Shown: positions 34,604 through 43,164 of the stretch, in pieces
How the letters are laid out: each line of letters starts with the position of its first letter
Numbering within the stretch: position 1 is the stretch's first letter
Assembly: GCF_003097235.1 (NCBI RefSeq)
Contig: NZ_QEQQ01000018.1
Coordinates: 1 to 64,000, forward strand
DNA length: 64,000 bases
Reading direction: 5' to 3'
Source of the DNA: Pseudomonas sp. CC120222-01a
GTDB lineage: Bacteria; Pseudomonadota; Gammaproteobacteria; Pseudomonadales; Pseudomonadaceae
Made by a program: the position numbers and the translations under genes
Notes under the pieces: generated by a model
The model's input: the letters and a program-made list of their open reading frames with translations, nothing else
What the model was told of the DNA's origin: nothing
Databases searched by the model: none

Positions 34604-35556
34604 GACCGACAGGGATGGCAACTCGAAAGGCGCGCCACTCTACTCCTTTTTTTTGTGCCTGACCTGTCGATTTCCGGAGGATTGAAATTTTTTTCGATGA
34701 TTTTTTCTTGACGTTTCCGGGTGGATGACTGGCGGGTCGGCTGGTGCCTGTCGATTGTCGGACAGTTCTCTAATTTGCTGGCACGCCCGTCCTAGAGCAA
34801 GCGCTCGGGACAATCCACAGTTCCTGTGGATAACTCGGTGGACAACCCCTCCAATGAGCCCGCAAACCCCCGTGAAATGGGGCCTACAGTCAAACTGACG
34901 ATTTTTTCACCAGCAAAAATTAGTGTTTTTTTTCATTGACTTAAGGTGCCAGTCAAGTCATTGGCGAGCCTTTGGAGGGCTGTTGCCGGGTTGTTACAAG
35001 TCACGCCTCGAATGTGAACAAGTGCACCGAAAGCCTGCGTTTGGATGCACAAAATTGGCACATCGGGCCGATTGGCGGCCAGTTGCCCCCTCTTCCCATC
35101 AGGCGAAAGACGCGCCATACTGCGCGGCTCGCCTGAAGAAACGTGCAAGGCTTGCAAAGGCCGCACATTTTCGGTAAGGTGCGCCTCGTTAGTACCAAGC
35201 TGAAAGTCAATTCTGGCCAGAAGCGTCCTTGCAGCCCATCGCTCTCCCGAACGATCGCTGCTGAAACCAGGACCGGCCCACTCGATGATTCACTCGCCAG
35301 CCCAGCGCTGTTCAAGCACGAATCAACCGGAAGATTGATCAGGATTCCACCCCGACGGCCTAGAACCTTGGCCCCGGCGTGCTGCCTGCCTTCTGAAGTA
35401 CCTACCAGTCAGCCCAAGCGCCCACACTTTGATTGCGCTCTCTCTGGCTGCCCTGTTCCAGTCAGGTTCGTTCGTCCCTTAATAAAGGCGTCACTGGAAC
35501 GTTTCTATCATGCACGGATCATATCCCCCGTGTTTAAAGCAGGAACCTCCAACAAC
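34604..35556. other. Gene-poor region of about 950 bases
   Basis: No convincing gene. The left part (34640-34960) is AT-rich with poly-T runs, a pair of similar CCTGTCGATT...CGGA direct repeats and a cluster of DnaA-box-like 9-mers. A TTGACT...AGTCAA inverted repeat lies at ~34938-34959. The right part (35000-35556) has open frames on plus (35143-35781) but the predicted protein is of poor composition and lacks motifs. It may hold a promoter and long leader for the 74-aa gene at 35557, or an unrecognised small RNA. Confidence 0.4.
34811..34846. other. Cluster of DnaA-box-like sequences
   Basis: CAATCCACA, a perfect TGTGGATAA (complement of TTATCCACA) at 34825-34833, and GGTGGACAA occur within 36 bases. 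No dnaA, dnaN or gidA is near, so this is not a conventional oriC; it could titrate DnaA or regulate a promoter. Confidence 0.35.
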
Positions 35557-35781
35557 ATGCAAACTCATCATCAAATTCAGGCTGCCATTGGCACCCTCTC
35601 CCAGGCCTTCTCGCCGTTGAAGTGCCTGATCACCGCCCCACGCAAGGGCAACTTCAGCTTCACCCTGGTGGACGAACACGGCGTCGCCTGCCACACCGAA
35701 CGCCTGTACCCTGAACAATACAGCCGCTCGGAACCGCTGCAGGCGGTGATCGCCCGCACCCGCCAATCGCTCACCGCGTGA
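35557..35781 (+). CDS. Small conserved-looking protein of unknown function
   Basis: 74 aa, MQTHHQIQAAIGTLSQAFSP, then LKCLITAPRKGNFSFTLVDE and HGVACHTERLYPEQYS. The compact alternation of strands and helices and the intact composition suggest a genuine small cytosolic protein. AGGA lies about 12 bases upstream of this ATG; an in-frame extension to 35143 looks non-coding. Monocistronic. The 248 bases after it show only AT-rich intergenic DNA. Confidence 0.65.
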   Translation: MQTHHQIQAAIGTLSQAFSPLKCLITAPRKGNFSFTLVDEHGVACHTERLYPEQYSRSEPLQAVIARTRQSLTA

Positions 35782-36029
35782 GTGGCGAATATCGGGGTAT
35801 TCAGAGGCTGAATGGCACCTGCCACATGCTGCCTGATCGTTCTTGGCCTAAGTGCTGCAAGGCATATAGCGCCGGATGGCAGGCAGCAATCGATTTAAAA
35901 ACAGCCCTTTACACCACGATTATCACACTACACTTCAACTCGAGCGGTCCTTACCGCTTCCGGCGGGCCTGACCAATTTCCAGCTGCCAAGCTCCAGCGC
36001 CCGTCGGCCCTTTACTGCTCGAGGGCATC

Positions 36030-36512
36030 ATGGGTATCGCGGCGAATGAATTGTGTCAGTATGTGATCCGACCAACCCTGGTCTATCTGAATCGTCACTG
36101 CGCCAGCGCCGAGGCCCTTCTGCTCGGTATCGCGGCCTGCCAGTCGGCACTCGGTTCAGCCTTGCACGACCGTCGCGGCCACGGCCTCTACCGCATTGGC
36201 GAAAGCCGTCACCAGGCCGTCTGGGACCACTTTCTTGCCCGCGATCCGGAGCTGGCCAGCCTGGTTCGGGGCCTTGCCAGCCAACACGCCTTCCTCGGCG
36301 GGCCGCACCTGGAGCTCACGGTGAACCTGCGCTACTCCACTGCCATCGCCTGGATGCTCATCGAAGAGCAGGCAACGCCGCTGCCAGCGGCCGACGACCT
36401 GCTCGGCCTGGCACGCATCTGGCGGCAGATTTTCCACCCTCAAGGTCGCCTGCGCGACTTCACCCAGGCCTGGCAATCGTGTATTGAACAGAAATTGCCA
36501 CAGGCATCCTAA
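36030..36512 (+). CDS. Conserved hypothetical protein, possibly lysozyme-like
   Basis: 160 aa after GAGG. The line ALLLGIAACQSALGSALHDRRGHGLYRIGESRHQAVWDHFL has the ...LLLGTAAxESxLG...GxGLYQI...H.DVW layout of phage-associated transglycosylase-like proteins, and LTVNLRYSTAIAWMLI and DDLLGLARIWRQIF also fit. The usual catalytic Glu position (Ala-X-Glu-Ser) reads ACQS here, so it may be enzymatically inactive. No phage genes surround it. Confidence 0.55.
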   Translation: MGIAANELCQYVIRPTLVYLNRHCASAEALLLGIAACQSALGSALHDRRGHGLYRIGESRHQAVWDHFLARDPELASLVRGLASQHAFLGGPHLELTVNLRYSTAIAWMLIEEQATPLPAADDLLGLARIWRQIFHPQGRLRDFTQAWQSCIEQKLPQAS

Positions 36513-36658
36513 GAAGTGTCCTACAGCTTTATCGGAAAAAATGGAATTTTGGTCGGATTGTCCTACAAAACCGCTCTATCTCCTGTGATTCAGGCTATAG
36601 CGCGGCGCGTAATTTGTTGGTAGCTTTTCGCCCCGGAGATCACAAGGAGTTTCTAATA

Positions 36659-37939
36659 ATGAAAAAAGCAATGCTCAAAACCTCCCTCGGTGTAGCCGTT
36701 GCCCTGGCATCCAGCCAACTGTTCGCTGCCGGCTTCGCACTCAACGAACAAAGCATCAGCGGCATGGGTACCGGTTTTGCTGGTCGTTCTTCTTCTGCCG
36801 ATGATGCCAGCACCGTGTATGGCAACCCGGCCGGTATGTCCCGCCTCAAGCGCGAACAAGTCACTGTGGGTGGTGCGGCTGTCATCGCAAAAACTGACAT
36901 TTCGGGCCCAGGCAGTAGCTTCGGGGGGGAAACCGATGGCGACATGGTTCCGACTGTCGGCGTGCCGATGGGCTACTACGTCAAACCGATCGACGACCAC
37001 TGGAGCGTAGGTTTCGGTGTGTATGTGCCATTCGGCCTGGTTACAGACTATGGCAACGGTGACGCTGCACGTTACTGGGGCAAGAAGAGCAAAGTCGAGG
37101 TCATTACTTTCCAGCCAACTGTTAGCTATGCCTTCAACGACAAAGTGTCGATCGGCTTTGGCCCGACCATCAACCACATCAAGGGTGAGCTGGGCTCGAA
37201 CCTGGCCAGTAAAGCCCTGCTCGGCCCCAACGGTCCTGATGGCGAAGTCAAGATCAAAGGCGACGACACCGCTGTCGGTTACAACATCGGCGTACTCGTT
37301 CAGGCAACCGACCGTACCCGCCTCGGCCTGACCTACCACTCCATGGTCGATTACAAGCTTGAAGGCGATACCCGCGTTTCCTACCCGGTCCCACAGCTTG
37401 GCCTCAGCGGCAAGTTCGACGCCAGCCTGAAAATCAAGACGCCAGAGTCAGTTGACTTCTCGATCACTCATGAACTGGATGACAACTGGACACTGTACGC
37501 GGGTAGCACCTGGACTCGCTGGAGCCGCCTGGAAAACATCACCGTCAAGAACGATGCTCCGGCAAACTACCCACTTCAGACCATCACCGAAGAGCAGAAT
37601 TGGCATGACACCTGGGCTCATGCCATTGGTGCAGCATACAAGGTAAACAAAGAGTGGACCCTGCGTGCCGGCTTCTCGGTCGACCAGTCGCCAACCAACA
37701 ACCATGATCGCTCGCCGCGCATCCCTACCGGCGATCGTAAAGCGGTAAGCATTGGTGCTGGCTGGAGCCCGAACGACGACATGACCATCGATGTTGCCTA
37801 CTCCTACCTGTGGGAAGAAGACACCAAGGTAAACAACCTGCCTGATTCGCGTCAGGAAGCTCTGCTCAAAGGCAGCTACCAAGCCAAGTACGAGAATAGT
37901 GCCCACGGTATCGGTGCTTCGCTCACCTACCGCTTCTGA
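36659..37939 (+). CDS. fadL: FadL/OmpP1-type outer-membrane transporter for long-chain fatty acids
   Basis: 426 aa, start MKKAMLKTSLGVAVALASSQ after AAGGAG. It has a signal peptide cleaved near LFAAGFALNEQS. The N-terminal hatch motif AGFALNEQSISGMGTGFAGRSSSADDASTVYGNPAGMSRL (shown in parts) is the FadL/OMPP1 signature, and the protein ends in an aromatic beta-barrel strand, ASLTYRF. It would carry long-chain fatty acids or other hydrophobic compounds across the outer membrane. Monocistronic, with a terminator 21 bases after the stop. Confidence 0.93.
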   Translation: MKKAMLKTSLGVAVALASSQLFAAGFALNEQSISGMGTGFAGRSSSADDASTVYGNPAGMSRLKREQVTVGGAAVIAKTDISGPGSSFGGETDGDMVPTVGVPMGYYVKPIDDHWSVGFGVYVPFGLVTDYGNGDAARYWGKKSKVEVITFQPTVSYAFNDKVSIGFGPTINHIKGELGSNLASKALLGPNGPDGEVKIKGDDTAVGYNIGVLVQATDRTRLGLTYHSMVDYKLEGDTRVSYPVPQLGLSGKFDASLKIKTPESVDFSITHELDDNWTLYAGSTWTRWSRLENITVKNDAPANYPLQTITEEQNWHDTWAHAIGAAYKVNKEWTLRAGFSVDQSPTNNHDRSPRIPTGDRKAVSIGAGWSPNDDMTIDVAYSYLWEEDTKVNNLPDSRQEALLKGSYQAKYENSAHGIGASLTYRF

Positions 37940-37960
37940 GTCGTACCTGCCCCATCAAGA

Positions 37961-37983
37961 AACCGCCCTCGTGGCGGTTTTTT
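37961..37983. terminator. Terminator shared by fadL and the convergent lysR gene
   Basis: AACCGCC-CTCGT-GGCGGTT followed by a run of six T on the plus strand. It ends fadL; the lysR stop lies at its right edge. Confidence 0.9.
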
Positions 37984-38912
37984 CATGCCTGTAATTGCCA
38001 GTTATCGCCCAACGACTCACGCAGGTAGTCCATGAACGCTCGCACTTTTGCGGTCATGGCGAAGCGGTCGGCCACGCACAGGTAGATATCCATTGGCTCG
38101 GTCTGGGCATAGGCCTGGCCACCGTCGCTGTATTCGAACAGCGGCACCAGTGCTCCCGAGGCCAGGTGTGGCCTGACGATAAATTCGGCCAATCGGGTGA
38201 TGCCGCCATCGTTGAGGGCCATCTGGGTCAGGGCATCGATGTCGTCACTGATCAATACAGTGCCGAATTCCGCCTCGAAACGCATGCCATCACGCACAAA
38301 GCCCCAACGCAGGAAACGGCCATCCACCGGATAACGGAAGACCAGGCAGCGATGATCCCGCAATACCTCCGGAGTGGTCGGTAAACCGGCACTGGCGAGG
38401 TAACCCGGTGACGCGCAGCAGATGAACGGAATGCGGGCAATGTGCCGCGCCAGCAGTTGGTCTTCCAGTTGCGGGGTGATGCGCAGGCTGACATCGACAT
38501 CTTCGCGCGCGTGATTGACCTTGCGATCAGTCGTTATCAACTCTATCGAAAGCAGCGGGTAGCGGGCGCTGAAGGCCGGGATCAGCGGCGCCAGCACATG
38601 GCGACCAAAAGCAGAAGTCGAGGCGATGCACAGCCGCCCTTGTGGCTCACTGTCGGGAGTGGTGACCGCTTGTTCGGCCAGGGCCAAGTCGCGCTCGATG
38701 TGCCTGACCCGTTCGTAGTACTGGCTACCCGCAGGCGTCAGCGCCATGCTGCGGGTGGTGCGGCTGAGCAGGCGCACTTGCAGGTGCCCTTCCAGGCGCG
38801 CCAGGTTCTGGCTGACCGCTGCCGGGCTGAGGCCGAGGTTACGGGCGCCGGCGGCGATGCTGCCGGCTTCGACCACTTTAATGAAGCTGCGAATGGCGTT
38901 GAGCAGATCCAT
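37983..38912 (-). CDS. LysR-family transcriptional regulator
   Basis: 309 aa. N-terminal helix-turn-helix MDLLNAIRSFIKVVEAGSIA with AARNLGLSPAAVSQNLARLE-type recognition helix (CrgA/DmlR-like group), and a periplasmic-binding-like effector domain (GRLCIASTSAFGRHVLAPLIP, PFICCASPGYLA). It is divergent from a DUF2798 gene, which it may control along with itself. The inducer cannot be predicted. Confidence 0.93.
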   Translation of the reverse strand: MDLLNAIRSFIKVVEAGSIAAGARNLGLSPAAVSQNLARLEGHLQVRLLSRTTRSMALTPAGSQYYERVRHIERDLALAEQAVTTPDSEPQGRLCIASTSAFGRHVLAPLIPAFSARYPLLSIELITTDRKVNHAREDVDVSLRITPQLEDQLLARHIARIPFICCASPGYLASAGLPTTPEVLRDHRCLVFRYPVDGRFLRWGFVRDGMRFEAEFGTVLISDDIDALTQMALNDGGITRLAEFIVRPHLASGALVPLFEYSDGGQAYAQTEPMDIYLCVADRFAMTAKVRAFMDYLRESLGDNWQLQA

Positions 38913-38924
38913 GGCAAGCTCTTC

Positions 38925-38950
38925 GATTCGTAAGAATCTCTTTATAAAGA
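38925..38950. promoter_or_regulatory. Two adjacent palindromes in the lysR-DUF2798 divergent region
   Basis: GATTC-GTAA-GAATC (38925-38938) is followed immediately by the perfect palindrome TCTTTATAAAGA (38939-38950). Their place just upstream of lysR suits an autoregulatory LysR site. Confidence 0.5.
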
Positions 38951-39026
38951 ACTCAATCCAGCGGGTCTACAGCCGCTACCGGAGGCATTGCTAACCTGCG
39001 CCCTCAGCCAACCTTCAGGAGATCGC

Positions 39027-39287
39027 ATGAGCAATCTGTCCCACACCCGCAGCCGGCGCAAACTACGCCCGAGCGCTACGCCGTACGTATTCGCGTTCTA
39101 CATGTCGTCGATCATGGCGCTTCTGATGTGCTTCGTGATCACTGCGGCGAATGCCGGGGTGAATCCGGATTACCTGAGTAATGTGCTGAAGGCTTACCAA
39201 TTGGCGATGCCAGTGGCATTTGTGTGCGTGCTGATGGTGAGGCCAGTGGTGCTGAAGCTGGTGGCGATTACGGTGCATCCACACTGA
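39027..39287 (+). CDS. DUF2798 family small membrane protein
   Basis: 86 aa from ATG after AGGAG. Two membrane helices are visible, at ~20-42 (VFAFYMSSIMALLMCFVITAA) and ~58-80 (LAMPVAFVCVLMVRPVVLKLV), with the F...S..MA..M...IT pattern of DUF2798. Function unknown. Divergent from lysR. Confidence 0.8.
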   Translation: MSNLSHTRSRRKLRPSATPYVFAFYMSSIMALLMCFVITAANAGVNPDYLSNVLKAYQLAMPVAFVCVLMVRPVVLKLVAITVHPH

Positions 39288-39409
39288 CAAAAGCAGCCGC
39301 AATGCAATTGCGTGAGGGCTGAAAGGTGCTCGCCGACAGGCGCTGCATGATTATCGGCAAACCCCTGCCAGCCTCTACGCGAACACCTTCCGCCCTTACA
39401 AAGCATCAC

Positions 39410-39961
39410 TTAGGGGTGCGAGGCTATCGCCTTCTCGATCGCGGCCCTGAAGGCGGGATCATCGGGCTTGGTCAAGCTCGAGAAGTTGCCAATCACCTTG
39501 CCCCGGCGATCCACCACGTACTTGTAGAAATTCCACTTCGGCGCGCTGCTCTGGTGCGCCAGCTCGACAAACAGCGGTATCGCATCCTTGCCGCGAACCG
39601 GCTGGGTCTTGGTCATGGTAAAGGTCACACCGTAGTTGGCGTAGCAGACCTTGGCAGTCTTCTCGCTATCAGCGTCTTCCTGCTTGAAGTCATTAGACGG
39701 CACGCCCAGCATTTCCAGGCCCTGCTCGTGATATTCCTTGTACGTCGACTCCAGACCTTCGAACTGCGGTGCAAAACCGCAGTAGCTGGCCGTGTTGACC
39801 ACCACCAGCGGCTTGCCGCCGAAGCGTTGGCACAGGTCGACCTGCTCCTTGCCACGCAATTCAGGCAAGCTGCCCTGCAACAGCGCCGGGCAATCGGCAG
39901 CCCAGCTGGAACTGGCGGCCAGCAGAGCCAGCAACGGCATCGTCAACCATTGAGCACGCAT
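39410..39961 (-). CDS. Periplasmic glutathione peroxidase-family protein
   Basis: 183 aa with a signal peptide (LLALLAASSSWAAD) and strong AGGAGGA site. The peroxidatic Cys is in VVNTASYCGF, and the Gln/Trp tetrad members lie in LEMLGVPSNDF and APKWNFYKYVVD. Cys replaces selenocysteine, as usual in bacteria, and such enzymes generally use thioredoxin-like donors. Export to the periplasm is inferred from the signal. The 46 bases to the next gene hold no clear terminator. Confidence 0.9.
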   Translation of the reverse strand: MRAQWLTMPLLALLAASSSWAADCPALLQGSLPELRGKEQVDLCQRFGGKPLVVVNTASYCGFAPQFEGLESTYKEYHEQGLEMLGVPSNDFKQEDADSEKTAKVCYANYGVTFTMTKTQPVRGKDAIPLFVELAHQSSAPKWNFYKYVVDRRGKVIGNFSSLTKPDDPAFRAAIEKAIASHP

Positions 39962-40007
39962 GATTCATTCCTCCTGCAAGACAATCCTTGAACTTGCAGG
40001 GTAGCGC

Positions 40008-40130
40008 TTAACAAACGCTCATGCCCAGCTGCATCAACGCCATCCCGCCCCGCTGCCAGCCCCACCACACCAGCGCCAGCAACAACGCCGCAGCCGCCAG
40101 CAGCAGCCCGCGGGCCAGGTAGCGGTTCAT
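40008..40130 (-). CDS. 40-residue single-helix membrane protein coupled to the MFS gene
   Basis: The frame MNRYLARGLLLAAAALLLAL continues through VWWGWQRGGMALMQLGMSVC to a TAA stop at 40008. Its ATG overlaps the MFS stop (ATGA), so it is translationally coupled. It is a short basic N-terminus, one hydrophobic helix, and a conserved-looking WWGWQ-GG-ALMQLGM tail. It may be an accessory subunit or a small stand-alone membrane protein. Function unknown. Confidence 0.65.
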   Translation of the reverse strand: MNRYLARGLLLAAAALLLALVWWGWQRGGMALMQLGMSVC

Positions 40131-41329
40131 GCCGCTTGCACCTGCAGGCGGGCGACCGGCCGTTCACGTACCGGCCAGTTGAGCGCAGCAGCCAGCACAC
40201 TGAGCAGAATCGAAATCTGCCAGACCAGGTCGTAGTTGCCGGTCTGGTCGTACACCACGCCACCCAGCCAGCCCCCCAGGAAGGCGCCCAGCTGGTGGAA
40301 CAGGAAGACAATACCGCCGAGCATCGACAAGTTGCGCACGCCGAAGACCGTGGCCACGGTGCCATTGGTCAAAGGCACGGTGGAAAGCCACAGCAGCCCC
40401 ATGGCAATACCGAACAGGTAGGCACTCACCTGAGTCACCGGCACCCACAGGAACAGCGCGATCACCACCGCACGCAGCAAATACAACGCGGTGAGCAGGC
40501 GTGGCTTGGACATGCGCCCACCCAGCCAGCCGGCGGTGTAGGTACCCACGATGTTGAACAACCCGACCAGCGCCAGCACCGTGGTGCCGGTGGTCGCTGG
40601 CAGGTGCTGGTCAACCAGATAGGCCGGCAGGTGCACGCCAATGAAGACCACCTGGAAACCACAGACGAAGAAACCCAGGGCAAGCAGCCAGAAGCCTGAG
40701 TGCGAACACGCTTCGCGCAGGGCCTCGCCCAACGTCTGCTCCGCACCATGACTGGGCAGCGGGCGGTCACGCAGGAGACCGACAAAGGGCACGATCAACG
40801 CCACCAGCAAGCCAAGCACCAACAGCGCCGACGACCAGCCCAGCCACTCGATCAGGCCAAGGGTACCGGGGAGCATGGCGAACTGGCCGAAGGATCCGGC
40901 AGCGCTGGCGATACCCATGGCCATGCTGCGTTTCTCTGCCGGCACGGCGCGGCCGACCACACCGAGGATCACCGAGAACGAGGTGCCAGACAGACCGATA
41001 CCGATCAACAGGCCGGCACTGAGCGACAGCGACCAGGCCGAATCGGCGGTGCTCATCAACAGCAGGCCAGCGGCATAGAGAATGCCACCGATAATCACCA
41101 CCCGCGCTGCACCGAGGCGGTCGGCCAGCGCACCGGCAAACGGCTGCGCCAGGCCCCAGATCAGGTTCTGCAGGGCAATGGCAAAGGCGAACACTTCACG
41201 GCCCCAGCCAAAGTCGGCACTCATCGGCGCCAGGAACAGGCCAAAACCGTGCCGCACACCCAGGGACAGCGCCAGGATCAACGCCGCCCCCACAAGAACC
41301 CACCCGCTGGTTCGCCACACCGAAGTCAT
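40127..41329 (-). CDS. MFS transporter under a MarR-type regulator
   Basis: 400 aa. Start MTSVWRTSGWVLVGAALILA is chosen because GGAG lies nine bases upstream. Twelve hydrophobic segments; motifs GVRHGFGLFLAPMSADFGW, QPFAGALADRLGAARV, GIGLSGTSFSVILGVVGR and LTNGTVATVFGVRNLSMLGG place it in the monocarboxylate/oxalate-formate-like MFS group. It is the second gene after marR, with a perfect palindromic operator in between. Substrate unknown. Confidence 0.88.
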   Translation of the reverse strand: MTSVWRTSGWVLVGAALILALSLGVRHGFGLFLAPMSADFGWGREVFAFAIALQNLIWGLAQPFAGALADRLGAARVVIIGGILYAAGLLLMSTADSAWSLSLSAGLLIGIGLSGTSFSVILGVVGRAVPAEKRSMAMGIASAAGSFGQFAMLPGTLGLIEWLGWSSALLVLGLLVALIVPFVGLLRDRPLPSHGAEQTLGEALREACSHSGFWLLALGFFVCGFQVVFIGVHLPAYLVDQHLPATTGTTVLALVGLFNIVGTYTAGWLGGRMSKPRLLTALYLLRAVVIALFLWVPVTQVSAYLFGIAMGLLWLSTVPLTNGTVATVFGVRNLSMLGGIVFLFHQLGAFLGGWLGGVVYDQTGNYDLVWQISILLSVLAAALNWPVRERPVARLQVQAA

Positions 41330-41361
41330 TGTCGTTATCTCCAGCACATCGCAAGGTTGTA

Positions 41362-41375
41362 CGGGTATATACCCG
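41362..41375. promoter_or_regulatory. MarR-type operator upstream of the MFS gene
   Basis: CGGGTATATACCCG, a perfect 14-bp palindrome, 33 bases before the MFS start and between marR and MFS. A near-identical copy lies upstream of marR itself. Confidence 0.75.
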
Positions 41376-41392
41376 CTTCTAGTCGTAATGAT

Positions 41393-41797
41393 TCAGGCAA
41401 GCCGCTCCAGCAAGCGCACAAGCTCGTCACGCTGCCCTTCGCCCAACTGCTCGACCAGCATCAATTGCGCCTGCTCCCAGGCTGGATGAGCCGCTTGCAA
41501 GCGTGCCGCACCCGCTCCGGTCAGCAACACCACACGATTGCGCTGGTCATCACCATCGGCAAGGGCTACCAAGCCCTCGGCCTCCAGCACGCGCAGGTTA
41601 CGGCCCAGGGTACTGCGCTCCAGGCCCATGGCCTCGGCCAGCGTGGTGATACTGGGGCGATCAAGCCGCTGCAGGTGGCGCAACAGGGAAAACTGGGCGA
41701 CATTGATGCCGAAGCCGGCAAGGGCCTCGTCGTAATGCCGGCTCACCCCGCGGGCGGCGCGACGCAAATGGGTGCAGATGCATTCACTGGTCAACAT
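41393..41797 (-). CDS. MarR-family transcriptional regulator
   Basis: 134 aa from MLTSECICTHLRRAARGVSR; a longer start at 41833 would put codons inside the operator. Winged-helix core: FSLLRHLQRLDRPSITTLAE, then AMGLERSTLGRNLRVLEAEGLV and the wing DGDDQRNRVVLLTGAG. Two Cys near the N-terminus (ECIC) could sense redox. It presumably represses itself and the MFS exporter through the two matching palindromes. Confidence 0.93.
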   Translation of the reverse strand: MLTSECICTHLRRAARGVSRHYDEALAGFGINVAQFSLLRHLQRLDRPSITTLAEAMGLERSTLGRNLRVLEAEGLVALADGDDQRNRVVLLTGAGAARLQAAHPAWEQAQLMLVEQLGEGQRDELVRLLERLA

Positions 41798-41802
41798 GGA
41801 TA

Positions 41803-41816
41803 CGTGTATATACCCG
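41803..41816. promoter_or_regulatory. MarR-type operator upstream of marR
   Basis: CGTGTATATACCCG differs at one position from the perfect palindrome at 41362. It sits 5 bases before the marR start codon, leaving no room for a normal ribosome site, so bound repressor would cover the start of the mRNA. Confidence 0.7.
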
Positions 41817-41839
41817 CACCCACGGTGTTGCAAGAAGTT

Positions 41840-43018
41840 TCAGTCTGCCAGACGTCGCCGGATCGGCTCGAATTCCGCTGTGGCCTTGCGCGCCAACGGG
41901 TCCGGCTTACCTTGCTCGATCGCTTGCCAATAGCGCCATGGCACCTTTGCCGATCCCAGTTCGTAGTCCATGCCATCCCAGTTGTCTTCGCGGAAGCTGT
42001 AGAACGCCCAATGCAACCGATGCCGGTCCATGACCGAGAGGACATCCTCCAGGTATTCGCTGCAACCGGGCAGTCGGCGCATGCACCCGAACTCCCCCAC
42101 GACCAGCCGGGAAGACGGCAGCTTCATGCGCTCCATCCAGGCCAATGGCAGGCTCAGATACTGACGGACCCGTTCGGCATCCCACTGCTGACTTTCACCA
42201 CCGAACGGCGCCGGGCCGGGGTAATCGATGGGGGCCTTGCGCAACAGGTTCGGCGCACTGGTGGCCGAATAGGGCTCATACATGTGCACGCTATAAAGCA
42301 CCCGGTCATCCTGCAAGGGCGCCTGCCAGTAACCGAAGGCATCGGCACTGGCGAACCAGCCTGCATCGACCATGACCGGGGTCTTGGCATCCACCTCGCG
42401 TATCGCCGCTATCAACTGCGTGTAGAGCGCTGGCAAGTCACGCGCCCCACCCCGCTGCTGTGCGTACCACTGCTGCATGTGCTCAGCCGAAGCATGCTCG
42501 GCCAGGCCGCCAAGTTTCTCGGGGGCAGGTTCATTGATCAGGTTGTAGGCGGCGATGGCAGGATGGTCTTTCAGTTGCCGGGCCAGATCTCGCCAAAAGT
42601 TGGCCGCTTGCCGGGCGTAGCCGTTGCCTTGCCACAGACGGTCATCGAACTGCCCCTGGTTGTTTTGTGACCAGCGCATGCCAGGCAGCGATAGCGGCGT
42701 AATGACCACCTTGAGCCCTGCCCTGTGCGCACGATCCAGGGTATCGCGCAACTGCTTGAGATCAGCGGCGGGCAGTTGTTCATACCGGTCCGCATTGCCC
42801 AACAGGAAGTCACGCTGCGCCGGCTTCCACTTGTCGTAGGACAGCCGTACCCAGCTCGCGCCGTACGCACTCAACGCATCGAAGTAGGCCTGGTCCGGCG
42901 GCAAGCGATTGAAGCTGTTGCCGCCGTGGCGCGGGGTGTTCCAGAAGTCGATCAGGTCGGCTGCCGTAACGGGGCCGATGACGGTGACCAGCAACCAGGC
43001 CAGCAGGAGTTGTCGCAT
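41840..43018 (-). CDS. Secreted glycoside hydrolase family 5 enzyme
   Basis: 392 aa with a signal peptide (LLLAWLLVTVIGPVTAAD). GH5 landmarks: SYDKWKPAQ early, acid/base Glu in AAYNLINEPAPE, His/Tyr in VLYSVHMYEPYS, and nucleophile Glu in RLVVGEFGC, ending with a Trp in WAFYSFREDNWDGMDYEL. The family cleaves beta-linked glucans or mannans. In pseudomonads a role in exopolysaccharide turnover is plausible but not shown here. It follows marR at the opposite end of the cob operon and is probably transcribed alone. Confidence 0.88.
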   Translation of the reverse strand: MRQLLLAWLLVTVIGPVTAADLIDFWNTPRHGGNSFNRLPPDQAYFDALSAYGASWVRLSYDKWKPAQRDFLLGNADRYEQLPAADLKQLRDTLDRAHRAGLKVVITPLSLPGMRWSQNNQGQFDDRLWQGNGYARQAANFWRDLARQLKDHPAIAAYNLINEPAPEKLGGLAEHASAEHMQQWYAQQRGGARDLPALYTQLIAAIREVDAKTPVMVDAGWFASADAFGYWQAPLQDDRVLYSVHMYEPYSATSAPNLLRKAPIDYPGPAPFGGESQQWDAERVRQYLSLPLAWMERMKLPSSRLVVGEFGCMRRLPGCSEYLEDVLSVMDRHRLHWAFYSFREDNWDGMDYELGSAKVPWRYWQAIEQGKPDPLARKATAEFEPIRRRLAD

Positions 43019-43164
43019 TGCCCATGCCTTCGCGGTGTAAGAGAAACCGCGAGCATAGACAGCTGCAGAAAATGCGTCATTTCCTGAATTTTTTCAGGGA
43101 TTTTCCGAAAATTTGCAGCCAGTTTTATGCGAAAGAAATTTCGCCAAGCACTGTAGGGCTATTA

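Noticed and set aside
34811..34846. Possible replication origin at the DnaA-box cluster
   Set aside because: Only three boxes, no dnaA/dnaN/rpmH neighbourhood and no AT-rich 13-mer array; kept only as a possible DnaA-binding locus.
35143..35556. N-terminal extension of the 74-aa gene to a 212-codon frame
   Set aside because: The added residues are Pro/Arg/Ser-rich without motifs, and a plausible ribosome site lies before the internal ATG at 35557.
43082..43097. Terminator of the cob operon (CCTGAA-AAAA-TTCAGG type hairpin)
   Set aside because: Short AT-rich stem without a T-run on the minus strand; too weak to call.
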